Of a stretch of 64,000 bases of DNA, positions 36,214-44,716 are shown one piece after another. Position numbers and translations under genes: made by a program. Numbering within the stretch: position 1 is the stretch's first letter; each line of letters begins with the position of its first letter. Below the pieces are notes generated by a model, which was not told where the DNA came from, ran no database searches, and was given only the letters and a program-made list of their open reading frames with translations. Origin of the DNA: Viridibacterium sp047600765. GTDB lineage: Bacteria > Pseudomonadota > Gammaproteobacteria > Burkholderiales > Rhodocyclaceae. The stretch spans positions 2,046,001 to 2,110,000 of the forward strand of contig JASGKF010000001.1 of assembly GCA_047600765.1 (NCBI GenBank), read 5' to 3'.

Positions 36214-37668
36214 TCAGCTATTCGGGGGTGACTTGAGGTGCCAGTCAGTGGCTTGCTGCAACTGGTGTGCGACGCCCAGCAGGCGGGCTTCGCCAAAGTA
36301 GTTGCCGATCAGCTGCAGGCCCACCGGCAGACCCTCTGCCGAGAAACCGGCCGGCGTCGACAGCGCGGGCAGGCCGGCGAGGTTGACGGCGATGGTGTAG
36401 AGGTCGGCGAGATACATCTGCACGGGGTCGTCGGCCATCTTGCCGATCTCCCAGGCCGCCGTCGGCGCGACCGGGCCGGCGATCACGTCGCATTGCGTGA
36501 GGGCTTGCTGGAAGTCCTGGGCGATGAGGCGGCGCAGCTGCTGGGCCTTGATGTAGTAGGCGTCGTAGTAGCCATGCGACAGCACGTAGGTACCGACGAG
36601 GATGCGGCGCTTCACTTCAGAGCCGAAGCCTTCGGCGCGGCTGCGCGAATACATCTCGGCGAGATCCTTGTAGTCGCTCGCGCGGTGGCCGTAGCGCACG
36701 CCGTCGAAGCGGCTGAGGTTGCTCGATGCCTCGGCTGGCGCAATCACGTAGTAGGCGGGGATGGCCAGGTGGGTGTTGGGCAGGCTCACTTCGACCGTCG
36801 TCGCGCCGAGCTTCTTGAGTTCAGCAATGGCGCCGTCGATGGCGCTGCGCACGTCGGCGGCGAGGCCCTCGGCGAAGTATTCCTTCGGCAGGCCCACGCG
36901 CAGGCCGGCGAGCGGCTTGGCGAGGTCACGCGTGTAGTCTTCGGCCGTGCGCTCGAGGCTGGTCGAATCGCGCGTGTCGAAACCCGCCATGTGGTTGAGC
37001 AGCAGGGCGCAGTCTTCGGCCGTGTGGGCCATCGGGCCGCCCTGATCGAGCGAGCTGGCGTAGGCGATCATGCCGTAGCGCGACACCACGCCGTAGGTGG
37101 GCTTGATGCCGGTGATGCCGCACAGGCCCGCAGGCTGGCGGATCGAGCCGCCGGTGTCGGTGCCCGTCGTGGCCGGCACCATGCCCGCTGCCACGGCCGC
37201 AGCCGAGCCGCCTGAGCTGCCGCCGGGTACGCGGCTCGTGTTCCAGGGGTTCTTCACGGCGCCGAAGTGCGAGCTTTCGCTGGTCGAGCCCATCGCGAAT
37301 TCGTCGAGGTTGGTCTTGCCCAGGCTCACCACGCCGGCGGCCTTGAGCTTGCTGACCACGGTGGCGTCGTAGGGGCTGACGAAGTTGCCGAGCATCTTGG
37401 AGCCACAGGTCGTCAGCACGCCTTCGGTACAGAAGATGTCCTTGTGCGCAATCGGCACGCCGGCCAGCGGCGCGGCGGTGCCAGCGGCAATGGCCTTGTC
37501 GGCCGCATCGGCAGCGGCGAGCGCACCTTCACGGTCTACGGTGATGAAGGCGTTGATGGCACCGTTCTTTGCATCGATCTTTGCGAGGTAATCGGTCACC
37601 AGCTCGCGGCTGGAGATCTTTTTCGCGGCCAGGTCGGCAGCGAGCGACTTGAGTGTACGGAGGCTCAT
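36214..37668 (-). CDS. gatA: Asp-tRNA(Asn)/Glu-tRNA(Gln) amidotransferase subunit A
   Basis: 484 residues, normal for GatA. The amidase signature is complete: the catalytic Lys in VPIAHKDIF, and the Ser-cis-Ser-Lys triad region in GGSSGGSAAAVAAGMVPATTGTDTGGSIRQPA. It liberates ammonia from glutamine for GatB, completing indirect Asn/Gln-tRNA charging. Its ATG overlaps the gmhA stop (ATGA), so the order gatC-gmhA-gatA is one operon. gatB is not in the window, and GatA is inactive without it, so gatB must be elsewhere in the genome. Confidence 0.97.
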   Translation of the reverse strand: MSLRTLKSLAADLAAKKISSRELVTDYLAKIDAKNGAINAFITVDREGALAAADAADKAIAAGTAAPLAGVPIAHKDIFCTEGVLTTCGSKMLGNFVSPYDATVVSKLKAAGVVSLGKTNLDEFAMGSTSESSHFGAVKNPWNTSRVPGGSSGGSAAAVAAGMVPATTGTDTGGSIRQPAGLCGITGIKPTYGVVSRYGMIAYASSLDQGGPMAHTAEDCALLLNHMAGFDTRDSTSLERTAEDYTRDLAKPLAGLRVGLPKEYFAEGLAADVRSAIDGAIAELKKLGATTVEVSLPNTHLAIPAYYVIAPAEASSNLSRFDGVRYGHRASDYKDLAEMYSRSRAEGFGSEVKRRILVGTYVLSHGYYDAYYIKAQQLRRLIAQDFQQALTQCDVIAGPVAPTAAWEIGKMADDPVQMYLADLYTIAVNLAGLPALSTPAGFSAEGLPVGLQLIGNYFGEARLLGVAHQLQQATDWHLKSPPNS

Positions 37669-38249
37669 TTGACTTCTACGTAGCCCAGCCCGATTTCGAT
37701 CTGGTCCATCAGGGCGTGGATGAATTTGATGTGGATTTCCTGGATGCGGTCGGCGTAGCCGAAGTGCGGCACGATGATCTCGGCGTCGGCGAGGCCTTTC
37801 ATCTTTCCGCCGTCCTTGCCCATCAGCAGGATGACCTTCATGTCGCGTGCCTTGGCGGCCTTGACGGCAGCAAGGATGTTGGCCGAATTGCCCGAGGTGG
37901 ACAGGCCCAGGAAGACGTCGCCGGGGCGGCCGAGGCCTTCGATTTGACGGCTGAAGATGAACTCGAAGCCATAGTCGTTGCCCACGCAGGTGATGTGCGA
38001 GGGGTCGGAAATGGCGATGGCGGCGAGTGCCGGGCGATTGTCGCGGTAGCGGCCGGAGAGCTCTTCGGCGAAGTGCATGGCGTCGCAGTGCGAGCCGCCG
38101 TTGCCGGCCGACAGCACCTTGCCGCCAGCCTTGAGGCTGTCGATGAGGATCTGGCCGGCCTTGTCGACTTCGGCCAGCAGGGCCTGGTCGGCCATGACGC
38201 GGGCCAGCAGTTCAGCGCCTTCGGCGAGGTGTTGGGCGAGTCGGGACAT
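37665..38249 (-). CDS. gmhA: Phosphoheptose isomerase (SIS domain)
   Basis: 194 residues. The SIS-fold motifs of GmhA are present: SAGNGGSHCDAMHFAEELSGRYRDNRPALAAI, ALSTSGNS-type loop (LGLSTSGNSANIL), and a late HIKFIHALMDQIE helix. It isomerises sedoheptulose 7-phosphate to glycero-manno-heptose 7-phosphate, the first step of LPS core heptose synthesis. Position is unusual: it separates gatC from gatA, with only 3 bases after gatC and a 4-base overlap with gatA. A DiaA-like DnaA-binding role is an alternative for SIS proteins, but the zinc and substrate residues favour GmhA. Confidence 0.88.
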   Translation of the reverse strand: MSRLAQHLAEGAELLARVMADQALLAEVDKAGQILIDSLKAGGKVLSAGNGGSHCDAMHFAEELSGRYRDNRPALAAIAISDPSHITCVGNDYGFEFIFSRQIEGLGRPGDVFLGLSTSGNSANILAAVKAAKARDMKVILLMGKDGGKMKGLADAEIIVPHFGYADRIQEIHIKFIHALMDQIEIGLGYVEVK

Positions 38250-38252
38250 GGC

Positions 38253-38540
38253 TTACTCGATGACTTTGGGGACGAGGTAGAGGCCGGCTTCGGCTTCGGG
38301 AGCGACGGCCTGGAAGGCTTCGCGACGGTTGCTTTCGGTCACGGCGTCAGGGCGCAGGCGCTGGACGAGGTCCTGCGGGTGCGACATGGGCGCCACGCCG
38401 GTGGTGTCGACGGCTTGCATCTGGGCAATCAGGCCGAAGATGCCGTCGAGCTTGGCGCGGGTGGCCTCGGCGTCTTGCGGGGTCAGTTCGATGCGGGCCA
38501 GGCGCGCGATACGGGCCACTTCTTCGAGAGAAAGAGACAT
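38253..38540 (-). CDS. gatC: Asp-tRNA(Asn)/Glu-tRNA(Gln) amidotransferase subunit C
   Basis: 95 residues, the normal size. The pattern SLEEVARIARLARIELTPQD at the start and RPDAVTES...AVAPEAEAGLYLVPKVIE at the end match GatC, the clamp that stabilises GatA on GatB. It is the first gene of the gatC-gmhA-gatA operon and diverges from mreB across about 140 bases, a common arrangement in Betaproteobacteria. Confidence 0.95.
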   Translation of the reverse strand: MSLSLEEVARIARLARIELTPQDAEATRAKLDGIFGLIAQMQAVDTTGVAPMSHPQDLVQRLRPDAVTESNRREAFQAVAPEAEAGLYLVPKVIE

Positions 38541-38682
38541 GACGGACGGGGAAAACAGGTGTCTGGAGGGCTGAACGGCAGGGGCCAATAGGGTAACATA
38601 GCCGACTATTTTGACCCCCCGTGCGGCCTTGACGCGCGGGCCGGGCCTTCCGTCAAACCCCACCGCATTCCTTGGGACCTAC

Positions 38683-39726
38683 ATGTTCGGACTCCTGCGC
38701 TCCTATTTTTCCAATGACCTGGCCATCGACCTTGGCACGGCCAACACCCTGATCTACGTGCGCGGCAAGGGCATCGTGCTCGACGAACCCTCGGTCGTCG
38801 CCATCCGCACCGAAGGCGGCCCGAACCAGAAGAAGACCATCCAGGCCGTCGGCCACCAGGCCAAGCAGATGCTGGGCAAGACGCCCGGCAACATCACGGC
38901 CATCCGCCCCATGAAAGACGGCGTGATCGCCGACTTCACGGTCACCGAGCAGATGCTCAAGCAGTTCATCAAGAAGGTGCATGACTCGCGCCTGTTCTCC
39001 CCCTCGCCCCGCATCATCATCTGCGTGCCCTGTGGCTCGACCCAGGTGGAACGCCGTGCGATCCGCGAATCGGCGCTGGGCGCTGGTGCCTCGCAGGTCT
39101 ACCTGATCGAGGAACCGATGGCCGCCGCAATCGGTGCCGATCTGCCGGTGGCGGACGCGACGGGCTCGATGGTTGTCGATATCGGTGGCGGTACCACCGA
39201 AGTGGGCGTGATCTCGCTGGGCGGCATGGTGTACGCCGGCTCGGTGCGTGTGGGTGGTGACAAGTTCGACGAAGCCATCGTCAATTACATCCGCCGCAAC
39301 TACGGCATGCTGATCGGCGAAACCACTGCCGAGTCGATCAAGAAGGAAATCGGTTCCGCGTTCCCCGGCAGCGAAGTGCGCGAAATGGAAGTCAAGGGTC
39401 GCAACCTCGCCGAAGGCATCCCGCGCAGCTTCACGATCTCGTCGAACGAAATCCTCGAAGCCCTCACCGAACCGCTCAACGCCATCGTTTCGGCCGTCAA
39501 GAACGCGCTCGAAAAGACCCCGCCGGAACTGGGCGCCGACATTGCCGAACGCGGCATGGTGCTGACCGGTGGCGGCGCGCTGCTGCGCGACCTCGACCGC
39601 CTGCTGATGGAAGAAACCGGTTTGCCGGTGATCGTCGCCGAAGACCCGCTGACCTGTGTGGTGCGTGGCTCCGGCATGGCGCTGGAGAAGATGGACAAGC
39701 TGGGCTCGATCTTTGCCAGCGAGTAA
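38683..39726 (+). CDS. mreB: Rod-shape determining actin homologue
   Basis: 347 residues, normal MreB length. Start: MFGLLRSYFSNDLAIDLGTANTLIY, containing the membrane-binding end and phosphate-1. Further marks: VVDIGGGTTEVGVISLGG, and LTGGGALLRDLDRLL near the end. It polymerises under the inner membrane and guides elongasome synthesis of the sidewall. ATG 38683 gives the canonical N-terminus; earlier in-frame codons are not supported. It leads a long elongation cluster. Confidence 0.97.
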   Translation: MFGLLRSYFSNDLAIDLGTANTLIYVRGKGIVLDEPSVVAIRTEGGPNQKKTIQAVGHQAKQMLGKTPGNITAIRPMKDGVIADFTVTEQMLKQFIKKVHDSRLFSPSPRIIICVPCGSTQVERRAIRESALGAGASQVYLIEEPMAAAIGADLPVADATGSMVVDIGGGTTEVGVISLGGMVYAGSVRVGGDKFDEAIVNYIRRNYGMLIGETTAESIKKEIGSAFPGSEVREMEVKGRNLAEGIPRSFTISSNEILEALTEPLNAIVSAVKNALEKTPPELGADIAERGMVLTGGGALLRDLDRLLMEETGLPVIVAEDPLTCVVRGSGMALEKMDKLGSIFASE

Positions 39727-39832
39727 TCAGGCCTTCAGTACTCAGGGCGGCCTGGCCGCCCGCTCGCATTTTCGGACCGCCGCACGCCCGGGCGGTCTTG
39801 CTTCTCCCACCTTCCTTGCTTCTGACTGAGCA

Positions 39833-41143
39833 ATGGCCGCAGTTTCCGGATATCAGCCGCCACCGTTCTTCCGCCGGGGCCTGCCGCCCTCGGCCAAGCT
39901 GACGCTGTACCTTGCCATCTGCCTGACCCTGCTGATCGGCGATCTGCAAGTGCGGTACCTCGACACGCTGCGCCAGGGGGTGGCCATCCTCACCTACCCG
40001 CTGCAGATCGCGGCGGCGACGCCGGCCGAGTTCACGCGCAACGTGTCGAACTACTTCAATGGCCTGATCACCCTGCAGCGCGAGAACGAGCGCCTGCGCA
40101 CGGCCCAGCTCAAGGCTTCGAAAGAGCTGCTGCGCGACAGCCAGCTGGAAGCGGAGAACGAACAGCTGCGCGGTCTGCTGGCGATCCGCGAGCGCGTGAG
40201 GGTCAGCTCGGTCGCGGCAGAAATCCTGTTCACGGCGCGTGATCCTTTCTCGCGCAAGGTCATTCTCGACAAGGGCGGCAACGCCGGCATCGAGTCGGGC
40301 CTGGCTGTGGTCGACGCCGAAGGCGTCATCGGCCAGGTGACCCGCGTCTTCCCCCTGCATGCCGAAGTGACCCTGCTGAGCGACAAGGAGCAGGCCATCC
40401 CGGTGCTCATCGAGCGCAGCGGCCTGCGTGCCGTGATGTTCGGTACCGGCTCGGGCCTCATGGAGCTGCGCTACCTCGCGGCCAATGCTGACGTGCGTGT
40501 GGGCGACCGCATCGTCACATCGGGTCTCGATGGTGTCTTCGTCAAGGGCCTGCCGGTGGCGACCGTGATTCGCGCCAGCCGTGATGCGGCGGAATCCTTC
40601 GGCCGCATCCTGTGCCTGCCGGTGGGTGGCGTCGAGAAAAGCGGAGCCGTGCTGGTGCTGGGTCGCGCCGGTGGTGTGCCGGGGCGTCCGCCCGAGGTCT
40701 ACGATGATCCGCGCCGTACGCTGGCGGGCCGGGTCGGCCGTCGCGAGGGCTCCTCGTCTTCCGCAGCCTCGTCGGCAGCGGCCGGTGCCTCGTCTTCTGC
40801 GGCCTCGGCCTCGTCAGCCAGCGCATCTTCCACCGCTTCGTCCATGGCGGCATCCAGTGCGCGGGCTTCGTCCGCAGCCAGTTCTGCTGCGGCATCGAAG
40901 GCGGCGAGTTCGGCCGCCTCCTCCGCGACAGCGTCGTCCAGGGCGTCGTCGTCGCGTACGGCGTCTCCGGTCAGCAGTGCCGCTTCGTCCAAAGCGGCTT
41001 CATCGAAGGCCACTTCGTCGCGCGCTGCGTCGTCCGCGGCCTCGGCGCCCGCTCCGGCTCCGGCATCGACGCCAGCGCCGGCTTCCGCGCCCGTTGCGCC
41101 AGCACCGTCTGCGGCCAACGCGGCACCGAAAGAGAGGACCTGA
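39833..41143 (+). CDS. mreC: Rod-shape determining protein MreC with long Ser/Ala-rich tail
   Basis: 436 residues, longer than the roughly 280-370 usual. A short cytoplasmic start and one membrane helix (LTLYLAICLTLLIGDLQV) lead into a coiled coil (residues 75-110, rich in Glu/Arg/Leu) and the beta domain (FSRKVILDKGGNAGIESGLAVVDAEGVIGQV). MreC bridges MreB to PBP2 in the periplasm. From about residue 304 to the end the sequence is a low-complexity Ser/Ala tract, then Ala/Pro. MreC homologues often have variable C-termini, but a tail of about 130 residues with this composition is unusual. The mreD start overlaps the stop (TGATG). Confidence 0.94.
   Translation: MAAVSGYQPPPFFRRGLPPSAKLTLYLAICLTLLIGDLQVRYLDTLRQGVAILTYPLQIAAATPAEFTRNVSNYFNGLITLQRENERLRTAQLKASKELLRDSQLEAENEQLRGLLAIRERVRVSSVAAEILFTARDPFSRKVILDKGGNAGIESGLAVVDAEGVIGQVTRVFPLHAEVTLLSDKEQAIPVLIERSGLRAVMFGTGSGLMELRYLAANADVRVGDRIVTSGLDGVFVKGLPVATVIRASRDAAESFGRILCLPVGGVEKSGAVLVLGRAGGVPGRPPEVYDDPRRTLAGRVGRREGSSSSAASSAAAGASSSAASASSASASSTASSMAASSARASSAASSAAASKAASSAASSATASSRASSSRTASPVSSAASSKAASSKATSSRAASSAASAPAPAPASTPAPASAPVAPAPSAANAAPKERT
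40744..41120 (+). repeat. Ser/Ala low-complexity tract in mreC
   Basis: More than 120 consecutive codons encode almost only Ser and Ala with a few Lys, Arg and Thr, then Ala/Pro. Codon use is mixed (TCC, TCG, AGC, AGT, GCC, GCG), so the tract is a protein-level repeat, not a simple DNA microsatellite. Confidence 0.85.
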
Positions 41144-41661
41144 TGCTGAACCACCGTTCCAGCCGCATCCTGCTGCCCGTGCGCATGAACTTCGTGCTGG
41201 TCACGCTGGTCATTGCCTTGACGCTGCATTTCATCCCCATGGGCAGCTTCTACGCGATCCCGGATTTCGTGGCGCTCGTACTGGCGTTCTGGTGCGTGCG
41301 TGAGCCGCTGCGCGTGGGCATGGGTACGGCCTTCGTCCTTGGCGTCATCGTCGACGTGGCGCACGGCGCCGTGATGGGCCAGCACGCCACGGCCTACGTG
41401 TTGCTCGCCTATGCCAGCATCATCATGTCGCGTCGCCTGCTGTGGTTCGCGCCGACGGCGCAAGCCCTGCACATGGCGCCACTGTTCCTGATGTCGCAGA
41501 TCGTGATGCTGGTGATCCGCTTGCTCGTCGGCGGCCGCTTCCCCGGCTGGGAGTATTTCTTCTCCAGCTTCACGACGGCCGTGCTGTGGGTGCCTGTGCA
41601 TTACCTGCTGCTGCTGCCGCAGATGCGTCCGATCGATCGTGACGACAACCGCCCGATCTAG
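41143..41661 (+). CDS. mreD: Rod-shape determining protein MreD
   Basis: 172 residues with five or six hydrophobic helices. The family signature LAFWCVREPLRVGMGTAFVLGVIVDV and the following GQHATAYVLLAY match MreD. It is an inner-membrane component that works with MreC in activating PBP2/RodA. The ATG overlaps the mreC stop (TGATG); mrdA starts 16 bases downstream. Confidence 0.93.
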   Translation: MLNHRSSRILLPVRMNFVLVTLVIALTLHFIPMGSFYAIPDFVALVLAFWCVREPLRVGMGTAFVLGVIVDVAHGAVMGQHATAYVLLAYASIIMSRRLLWFAPTAQALHMAPLFLMSQIVMLVIRLLVGGRFPGWEYFFSSFTTAVLWVPVHYLLLLPQMRPIDRDDNRPI

Positions 41662-41676
41662 TTCCGCACCGAAGTA

Positions 41677-43563
41677 ATGGAACTCAACGCTCCCGAACAG
41701 GAACTCTCCCGCTTCCGTGCCCGCGTGGCCGTGGCGGGTGTGTTCGTGCTGATCTGTTTCGGCCTGCTCGTCGCGCGCTTCGTTTACCTGCAGATCATCA
41801 AGCACGATTACTACTCGACGCGTGCTGAAGAGAACCGCATCTCGCTGGTGCCCATCGTGCCCAACCGCGGCCTGATCGTGGACCGCAACGGCGTCATCCT
41901 CGCGCGCAACTACTCGGCCTACACGCTGGAAATCACGCCGTCCAAGGTGCGCAACCTCGAAGCCACCATCGACGAGCTGGCCGAGGTCATCGACATCCAG
42001 GCCAAGGACCGCAAGCGCTTCAAGAAGCTGCTCGACGAAAGTCGCAACTTCGAGTCCCTGCCGATCCGCAACCGTCTCAGCGATGAAGAGGTTGCACGTT
42101 TCATCGCTCACCGTTACCGCTTCCCCGGCGTCGAGATCAAGGCGCGCCTGTTCCGCCAGTATCCGCACGGCGAGCTGGGCTCACATGCGCTGGGTTACAT
42201 CGGCCGCATCAACAAGAAGGAAGCCGAGCTGATCGAGGAAGACGAAGATCGCTCGGCCAACTACCGTGGCACCGAACACATCGGCAAGACGGGTCTGGAG
42301 CAGAGCTACGAAAAGTACCTGCACGGCATCACCGGTTTCGAGCAGGTCGAAGTCGATGCGGCGGGGCGTGCCGTGCGTGGCCTCAGCCGCACGCCGCCGG
42401 TGCCCGGCGACAACCTCGTGCTGACGCTGGATGCCGAGCTGCAGCGCATCGCCGAAGACGCCTTCGGCAGCCGCCGTGGCGCGCTGGTCGCCATCGAGCC
42501 CGGCACGGGTGGTGTGCTGGCCCTGGTGTCCAAGCCGACCTTCGATCCCAACCTGTTCGTCGACGGCATTGACCCGCAGAACTGGGGCATCCTCAACACC
42601 TCGCCCGACAAGCCCCTGCTGCACCGGGCCATCTACTCGGCCTATCCGCCGGGCTCGACCTTCAAGCCCTACATGGCACTCGCGGCGCTGATGACGGGTA
42701 AGCGCACGCCGGCGCAGTCGATCAGCGACCCCGGCTACTTCGTGTTCGGCAACAACACCTTCCGCGACGACAAGAAGGGTGGTCACGGCGTGGTGGACAT
42801 GGTCAAGTCCATCGTCGTGTCCTGCGACACCTACTACTACATCCTCGCCAATGACATGGGCATCGACCTGTTGTCGAGCAGCATCGGTGTGTTCGGCTTT
42901 GGGGCACGCACGGGCATCGACATCGAGGGCGAGGCCGAGGGCATCCTGCCATCGCCGGCCTGGAAGAAGCGTCGTTTCAAGAAGCCCGAGCAGCAGAAGT
43001 GGTACGCCGGCGAGACCATCTCGATCGGTATCGGCCAGGGCTACAACGCCTACACGCCGCTGCAGATGGCGCATGCCATGGCGACTGTCGCGGCGGGTGG
43101 CGTGATGTACAAGCCGCACATCGTGCGTTACATCGAAGACGCCCGCAGCGGCGCACGCACCGTCGTCGAACCGACACCGATCAAGACCATCCCGATCCAG
43201 AAAGAACACCTCGACGTGATCTTCAAGGCGCTGGTCGAGGTGAACAAGTGGGGGACCGGTACGCGGGCCTTCGCCAAGGCCGAGTACACGGCGGCGGGCA
43301 AGACCGGTACGGCGCAGGTCTACTCGCTGAAGGGTGCCAAATACGAAGGCTCCAAGATCCACGAGACCCTGCGCGACCACGCGCTCTACATTGCCTTCGC
43401 GCCAGCCGAGGCACCGAAGATCGCGCTGGCCGTGATCGTCGAGAACGGTGGTTTCGGTGCCGAGTCTGCAGCGCCGATTGCGCGTCAGGTGCTCGACTAT
43501 TACCTCGTCGGCAAACGCCCGGCCGGCCCGGCGCCAGAACAATCCGGCGCCGAGAGCGAGTGA
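41677..43563 (+). CDS. mrdA: Penicillin-binding protein 2 (elongation transpeptidase)
   Basis: 628 residues. An N-terminal anchor (VAVAGVFVLICFGLLVARF) is followed by the pedestal domain (RGLIVDRNGVILARN) and the transpeptidase domain. The catalytic Ser is in PGSTFKPYMAL, the SxN/D motif in VVSCDTYYY, and KTG in AAGKTGTAQV. It is the monofunctional transpeptidase paired with the glycosyltransferase RodA in sidewall growth, regulated by MreC/MreD. The ATG at 41677 has no strong ribosome-binding site and probably relies on coupling to mreD. Confidence 0.97.
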   Translation: MELNAPEQELSRFRARVAVAGVFVLICFGLLVARFVYLQIIKHDYYSTRAEENRISLVPIVPNRGLIVDRNGVILARNYSAYTLEITPSKVRNLEATIDELAEVIDIQAKDRKRFKKLLDESRNFESLPIRNRLSDEEVARFIAHRYRFPGVEIKARLFRQYPHGELGSHALGYIGRINKKEAELIEEDEDRSANYRGTEHIGKTGLEQSYEKYLHGITGFEQVEVDAAGRAVRGLSRTPPVPGDNLVLTLDAELQRIAEDAFGSRRGALVAIEPGTGGVLALVSKPTFDPNLFVDGIDPQNWGILNTSPDKPLLHRAIYSAYPPGSTFKPYMALAALMTGKRTPAQSISDPGYFVFGNNTFRDDKKGGHGVVDMVKSIVVSCDTYYYILANDMGIDLLSSSIGVFGFGARTGIDIEGEAEGILPSPAWKKRRFKKPEQQKWYAGETISIGIGQGYNAYTPLQMAHAMATVAAGGVMYKPHIVRYIEDARSGARTVVEPTPIKTIPIQKEHLDVIFKALVEVNKWGTGTRAFAKAEYTAAGKTGTAQVYSLKGAKYEGSKIHETLRDHALYIAFAPAEAPKIALAVIVENGGFGAESAAPIARQVLDYYLVGKRPAGPAPEQSGAESE

Positions 43564-43573
43564 GCACGCCCGC

Positions 43574-44716
43574 ATGAACTTCCATTTCGACCCCGCCCGC
43601 TGGCTGCGCCACCTGTTCGCGCCCATCGACCCCTGGCTGTGGGGCATTCTCGTCAGCATCCTCGGTGGTGGTTTCATCGTCATGCTCAGCGCTTCGCCCG
43701 AGCGGCTCAACGCGCACCTCATCAACCTGGCTGCGGCGTTGGTCGTGATGGTGGTGGTGGCGCACACGCGCATGCAACGTCTGCACAGCCTGGCCCTGCC
43801 GCTCTACGTGGTGGGCGTGCTGCTGCTGGTCGCCGTCGAGCTGTTCGGCGAAACCTCGAAAGGCGCCACGCGCTGGCTCAACATCGGCATTGCACGCATA
43901 CAGCCGTCCGAGCTCATGAAGATCGCCATGCCGTTGATGCTGGCCTGGTACTTCCAGAAGCGCGAGGGCAGTCTCAAGGTGCGCGACTTCCTCGTCGCCA
44001 CGGCCCTTCTGGCGATACCCGTGGGCCTCATCGCCAAGCAGCCCGACCTCGGCACGGCCCTGCTGGTGGTGGGTGCCGGCGTGTTCGTGATCTTCTTTGC
44101 CGGCCTGTCCTGGAAGCTGATCGTGCCGGTGACGGTGCTGGGGGTGTCGGCCATCGTCGCGGTGATCATCTACCAGGGGCCGATCTGCGAACCCGGTGTC
44201 GAGTGGCCCGGCCTGCGCGAATACCAGAAGCACCGCGTGTGCACCCTGCTCGATCCTTCGTCCGATCCCCTCGGCAAGGGCTTCCACACCATCCAGTCGA
44301 CCATCGCGGTGGGCTCCGGCGGTGTCGCCGGCAAGGGCTGGCGCGAAGGTACGCAGGCCCACCTCGACTTCCTGCCCGAACGCCACACCGACTTCGTGCT
44401 CGCCGTGATGTCCGAAGAGTTCGGCCTGCTCGGCGTTATCACCCTGTTGGTGCTCTACAGCATGCTCATCGCGCGCAGCCTGGCGATTGCCGCCAACGCG
44501 CCCAACCTGTTCGCGCGCCTGCTGGCCGGCGCGATCACCATGACCTTCTTCACCTATGCCTTCGTGAACATGGGCATGGTCAGCGGCATCTTGCCCGTGG
44601 TGGGCGTGCCCTTGCCCTTCATCAGCTACGGCGGCACGGCACTGGTCACGCTCTGCCTGGGCGTCGGCATGCTCATGAGCATCAGCCGCAACCGCCGTCA
44701 TGGCAGGCGGCAATGA
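43574..44716 (+). CDS. mrdB: Peptidoglycan glycosyltransferase RodA
   Basis: 380 residues with about ten membrane helices. SEDS marks: MLSASPERLNAHL, RWLNIGIARIQPSELMKIAMP, KQPDLGTALLVV, and the late FVNMGMVSGILPVVGVPLPFISYGGTALVT. It polymerises glycan strands as PBP2's partner. ATG 43574 is chosen because it gives the SEDS N-terminus and lies 11 bases after the mrdA stop; earlier in-frame starts would overlap mrdA heavily. Its stop overlaps the rlpA start (ATGA). Confidence 0.96.
   Translation: MNFHFDPARWLRHLFAPIDPWLWGILVSILGGGFIVMLSASPERLNAHLINLAAALVVMVVVAHTRMQRLHSLALPLYVVGVLLLVAVELFGETSKGATRWLNIGIARIQPSELMKIAMPLMLAWYFQKREGSLKVRDFLVATALLAIPVGLIAKQPDLGTALLVVGAGVFVIFFAGLSWKLIVPVTVLGVSAIVAVIIYQGPICEPGVEWPGLREYQKHRVCTLLDPSSDPLGKGFHTIQSTIAVGSGGVAGKGWREGTQAHLDFLPERHTDFVLAVMSEEFGLLGVITLLVLYSMLIARSLAIAANAPNLFARLLAGAITMTFFTYAFVNMGMVSGILPVVGVPLPFISYGGTALVTLCLGVGMLMSISRNRRHGRRQ

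Noticed and set aside
40744..41120. CRISPR-like or tandem repeat array in mreC
   Set aside because: Codons are mixed and no constant spacer or repeat length exists; it is a Ser/Ala protein tract.
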